Below, piece by piece: positions 62,713-64,000 of a stretch of DNA of 64,000 nt. The stretch's first letter is position 1. Every line of letters starts with the position of its first letter. Below the pieces are notes generated by a model that was given only the letters and a program-made list of their open reading frames with translations, was not told the DNA's origin and did not search any database. Position numbers and translations under genes: made by a program. Source of the DNA: Echinicola salinicaeni. Lineage in GTDB: Bacteria; Bacteroidota; Bacteroidia; Cytophagales; Cyclobacteriaceae. The DNA is taken from assembly GCF_014280965.1 (NCBI RefSeq), contig NZ_JACODZ010000010.1:1-64000 (forward strand). The letters are read 5' to 3'.

Positions 62713-63999
62713 TCAGCGAACAAGGTCAAAATCCACTAGGGCCTCAAAGGTTCTGTTCCAAGGGAGCGAAAATTGAATATTTTCAATATTGTACCTGTAC
62801 CGAACAAAAAACACTTCTTCTAAGCGTTTCACCTCTTTTTCCAGTTCATCCCTACCCTTCCTTTCCATTTCTAAAACAATATCTTCCGTCCTTATAGAGG
62901 CACTACGACCTACTTGCTGATAGTAGCTGTTAAGGTATTTACGAATTGGATTATTATAATAGTAATCATTCATCAGCCTATGCAGCGTAAACCAATACTG
63001 TGCTTTTTGCACATTCTCCAGCAAATTTTGATCTTCCCCTGTCATTTCTAGGCCATTATAATAAACAACACCATGAGGAATCGCTGTACCAATGGTATTC
63101 CCAGCTGTATTCCAAGAAGCATAGCCGTAAACTTTATCCAAAACACCCTCTTCCTCCAGCAAATTGGTAAATTCCTCATCCCCTCCCTGAACATCTCCTA
63201 CAGGGTCTATATCCGCAATTATCAAGCGCTTACCTTCTTTAATTGCTTGGCTTATCTTTTCCACAAAAGGCAAAGCTTCAGCATCTAAATTCCTTGAACT
63301 ATAGACATAAAAGATCAAATCAGCCTCCTCCTCGGAATTGACCAAAATACCCCCAGAAGCCTCAATATGCTTGGCCACAGTTGTTTTTAAGGGCTTATCT
63401 TCAAAAGCCATTACCTCTTCTGACATTGTATTGGAAGAAAAAACTGGTTTTATCTTGGGGGCCAACCCTGTAAAATCATTAATTGCCCTAGCTAAAAGTA
63501 GCATAGCCACTTCATCTGTACCGGCCTGAATAGCCACCTTTTCTTCCAACTGATGCTGCTCCAAAAATTTCCTTAAACCTTTCTTTTCCTTCATATGCAC
63601 TCCTTCCGGCTTGGCATCATCTTGTGACAAAATCAAGTAATCGATTATTCCTTTGTTTACATAGTCCATCATCAGTTGATTGACCTGCAAATTTCTTTTT
63701 CTAGCGGTCTTATAATCCTTCAATGCTTTCTTGGGAATTATATTCTTCAGCTTTTTGACCTCCTCCCTAGCACCCGCATCTGATTTCACCGAAATCTCAG
63801 CCCATTTAGCCAGAGCCTCCCTGTAATCTTCATTGGTACCATCAGCTGTTGGTGCCAAACGCATGACTACACTTTGGACGTACAAAGGCACCTCAGGAGC
63901 GATTCCATGGAGGCGTTCAATAACTTTCACCCTGTCCAGGGCTATTTCAGCGTCTACCTGATGCACCCGACTGGCTACCAAACCTCCATATGCCAACAT
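62713..63999 (-). CDS. DUF4127-family protein, 5' end cut by the window (at least 428 aa)
   Basis: The visible part starts within the protein (MLAYGGLVASRVHQV is typical of an internal DUF4127 segment), so the true start lies past 64000. Typical blocks are LAYGGLVASR, LILSQDDAKPEGVHM, IQAGTDEVAMLLLAR, IADIDPVGDVQGGDEEF and YASWNTAGNTIGTAI. Several Asp/Glu/His blocks suggest a metal- or sugar-binding enzyme, but activity is unknown. Relatives sit in sugar-degradation loci, which fits the neighbours here. Confidence 0.88.
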   Translation of the reverse strand: MLAYGGLVASRVHQVDAEIALDRVKVIERLHGIAPEVPLYVQSVVMRLAPTADGTNEDYREALAKWAEISVKSDAGAREEVKKLKNIIPKKALKDYKTARKRNLQVNQLMMDYVNKGIIDYLILSQDDAKPEGVHMKEKKGLRKFLEQHQLEEKVAIQAGTDEVAMLLLARAINDFTGLAPKIKPVFSSNTMSEEVMAFEDKPLKTTVAKHIEASGGILVNSEEEADLIFYVYSSRNLDAEALPFVEKISQAIKEGKRLIIADIDPVGDVQGGDEEFTNLLEEEGVLDKVYGYASWNTAGNTIGTAIPHGVVYYNGLEMTGEDQNLLENVQKAQYWFTLHRLMNDYYYNNPIRKYLNSYYQQVGRSASIRTEDIVLEMERKGRDELEKEVKRLEEVFFVRYRYNIENIQFSLPWNRTFEALVDFDLVR

Positions 64000-64000
64000 A

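Noticed and set aside
1-64000. tRNA or rRNA genes
   Set aside because: Both strands were read for conserved rRNA blocks and tRNA-like cloverleafs; none was recognised, though a tRNA could be missed by eye.

Overview
The window looks like a chromosomal segment of a Bacteroidota bacterium, most likely order Cytophagales, family Cyclobacteriaceae. The evidence is two SusC/SusD pairs, a FecR next to a SusC with an STN domain, a TlpA-type oxidoreductase beside a SusC, an Hc1-like histone H1 homologue, low-GC codon use, and one or two promoter-like sequences close to the Bacteroidota TAnnTTTG -7 box. Genus cannot be fixed from the sequence alone. No rRNA, tRNA or CRISPR array was recognised.

Layout. 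(1) 1-5.5 kb is gene-poor, mobile-element-rich sequence: a tiny CDS, a structured interspersed repeat, two truncated genes facing each other across an 18-bp inverted repeat, an IS1595-type element whose transposase carries three in-frame stops, and a four-gene minus-strand operon (zinc-ribbon membrane protein, Gly/Ala-rich bacteriocin-like peptide, SpoIIM-like protein, Yip1-like membrane protein). (2) 5.6-28.5 kb is a defence island: a Fic gene with an amber codon and spaced operator-like repeats on both sides, a zeta-like kinase toxin with its antitoxin, an HNH endonuclease, an Mrr-like nuclease with a beta-rich C-terminus, a membrane protein, a membrane-anchored TerB/nuclease, a GmrSD-type DUF262-DUF1524 enzyme, an unknown protein next to AbiV, a type I restriction-modification operon with an Ntn-hydrolase (proteasome-like) gene inserted between hsdS and hsdR, and a three-gene unit of two divergent SIR2-like proteins plus a four-helix membrane protein. 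At least two families of hairpin-bearing intergenic repeats punctuate it. (3) 28.6-39.6 kb holds a strongly folded non-coding stretch with a 50-codon ORF, a second copy of the structured repeat, a TlpA-SusC-SusD nutrient-uptake module, palindromic repeats, a repeat-rich 1.7-kb gap, a DinB-like gene and a frameshifted SnoaL-like gene. (4) 39.6-44.5 kb has a multi-PAS/GAF sensor that ends after the histidine box, the Hc1-like gene and an IS3 remnant. (5) 44.5-64 kb is a catabolic region: glycerophosphodiesterase, purple-acid-phosphatase-like enzyme, PhoPQ-related hydrolase, SusD-SusC-FecR, a large lipoprotein with an alpha/alpha-barrel-like region, ROK kinase-MFS transporter-XylR-like regulator, an orphan FecR N-terminal domain, a NagX/HGSNAT-like acyltransferase, an ECF sigma factor and a DUF4127 protein cut by the window end.

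How the genes work together. The TlpA-SusCD and SusCD-FecR sets import oligomers or chelates across the outer membrane. The ROK-MFS-XylR set would take up and phosphorylate the released sugar. The defence genes form several separate operons, so the island is probably a collection of independent systems. The most promising undescribed units are the hsd-embedded Ntn hydrolase, the twin-SIR2/membrane trio, the SpoIIM-peptide-Yip1 operon, and the repeated structured RNA-like element, whose two copies show compensatory base changes.
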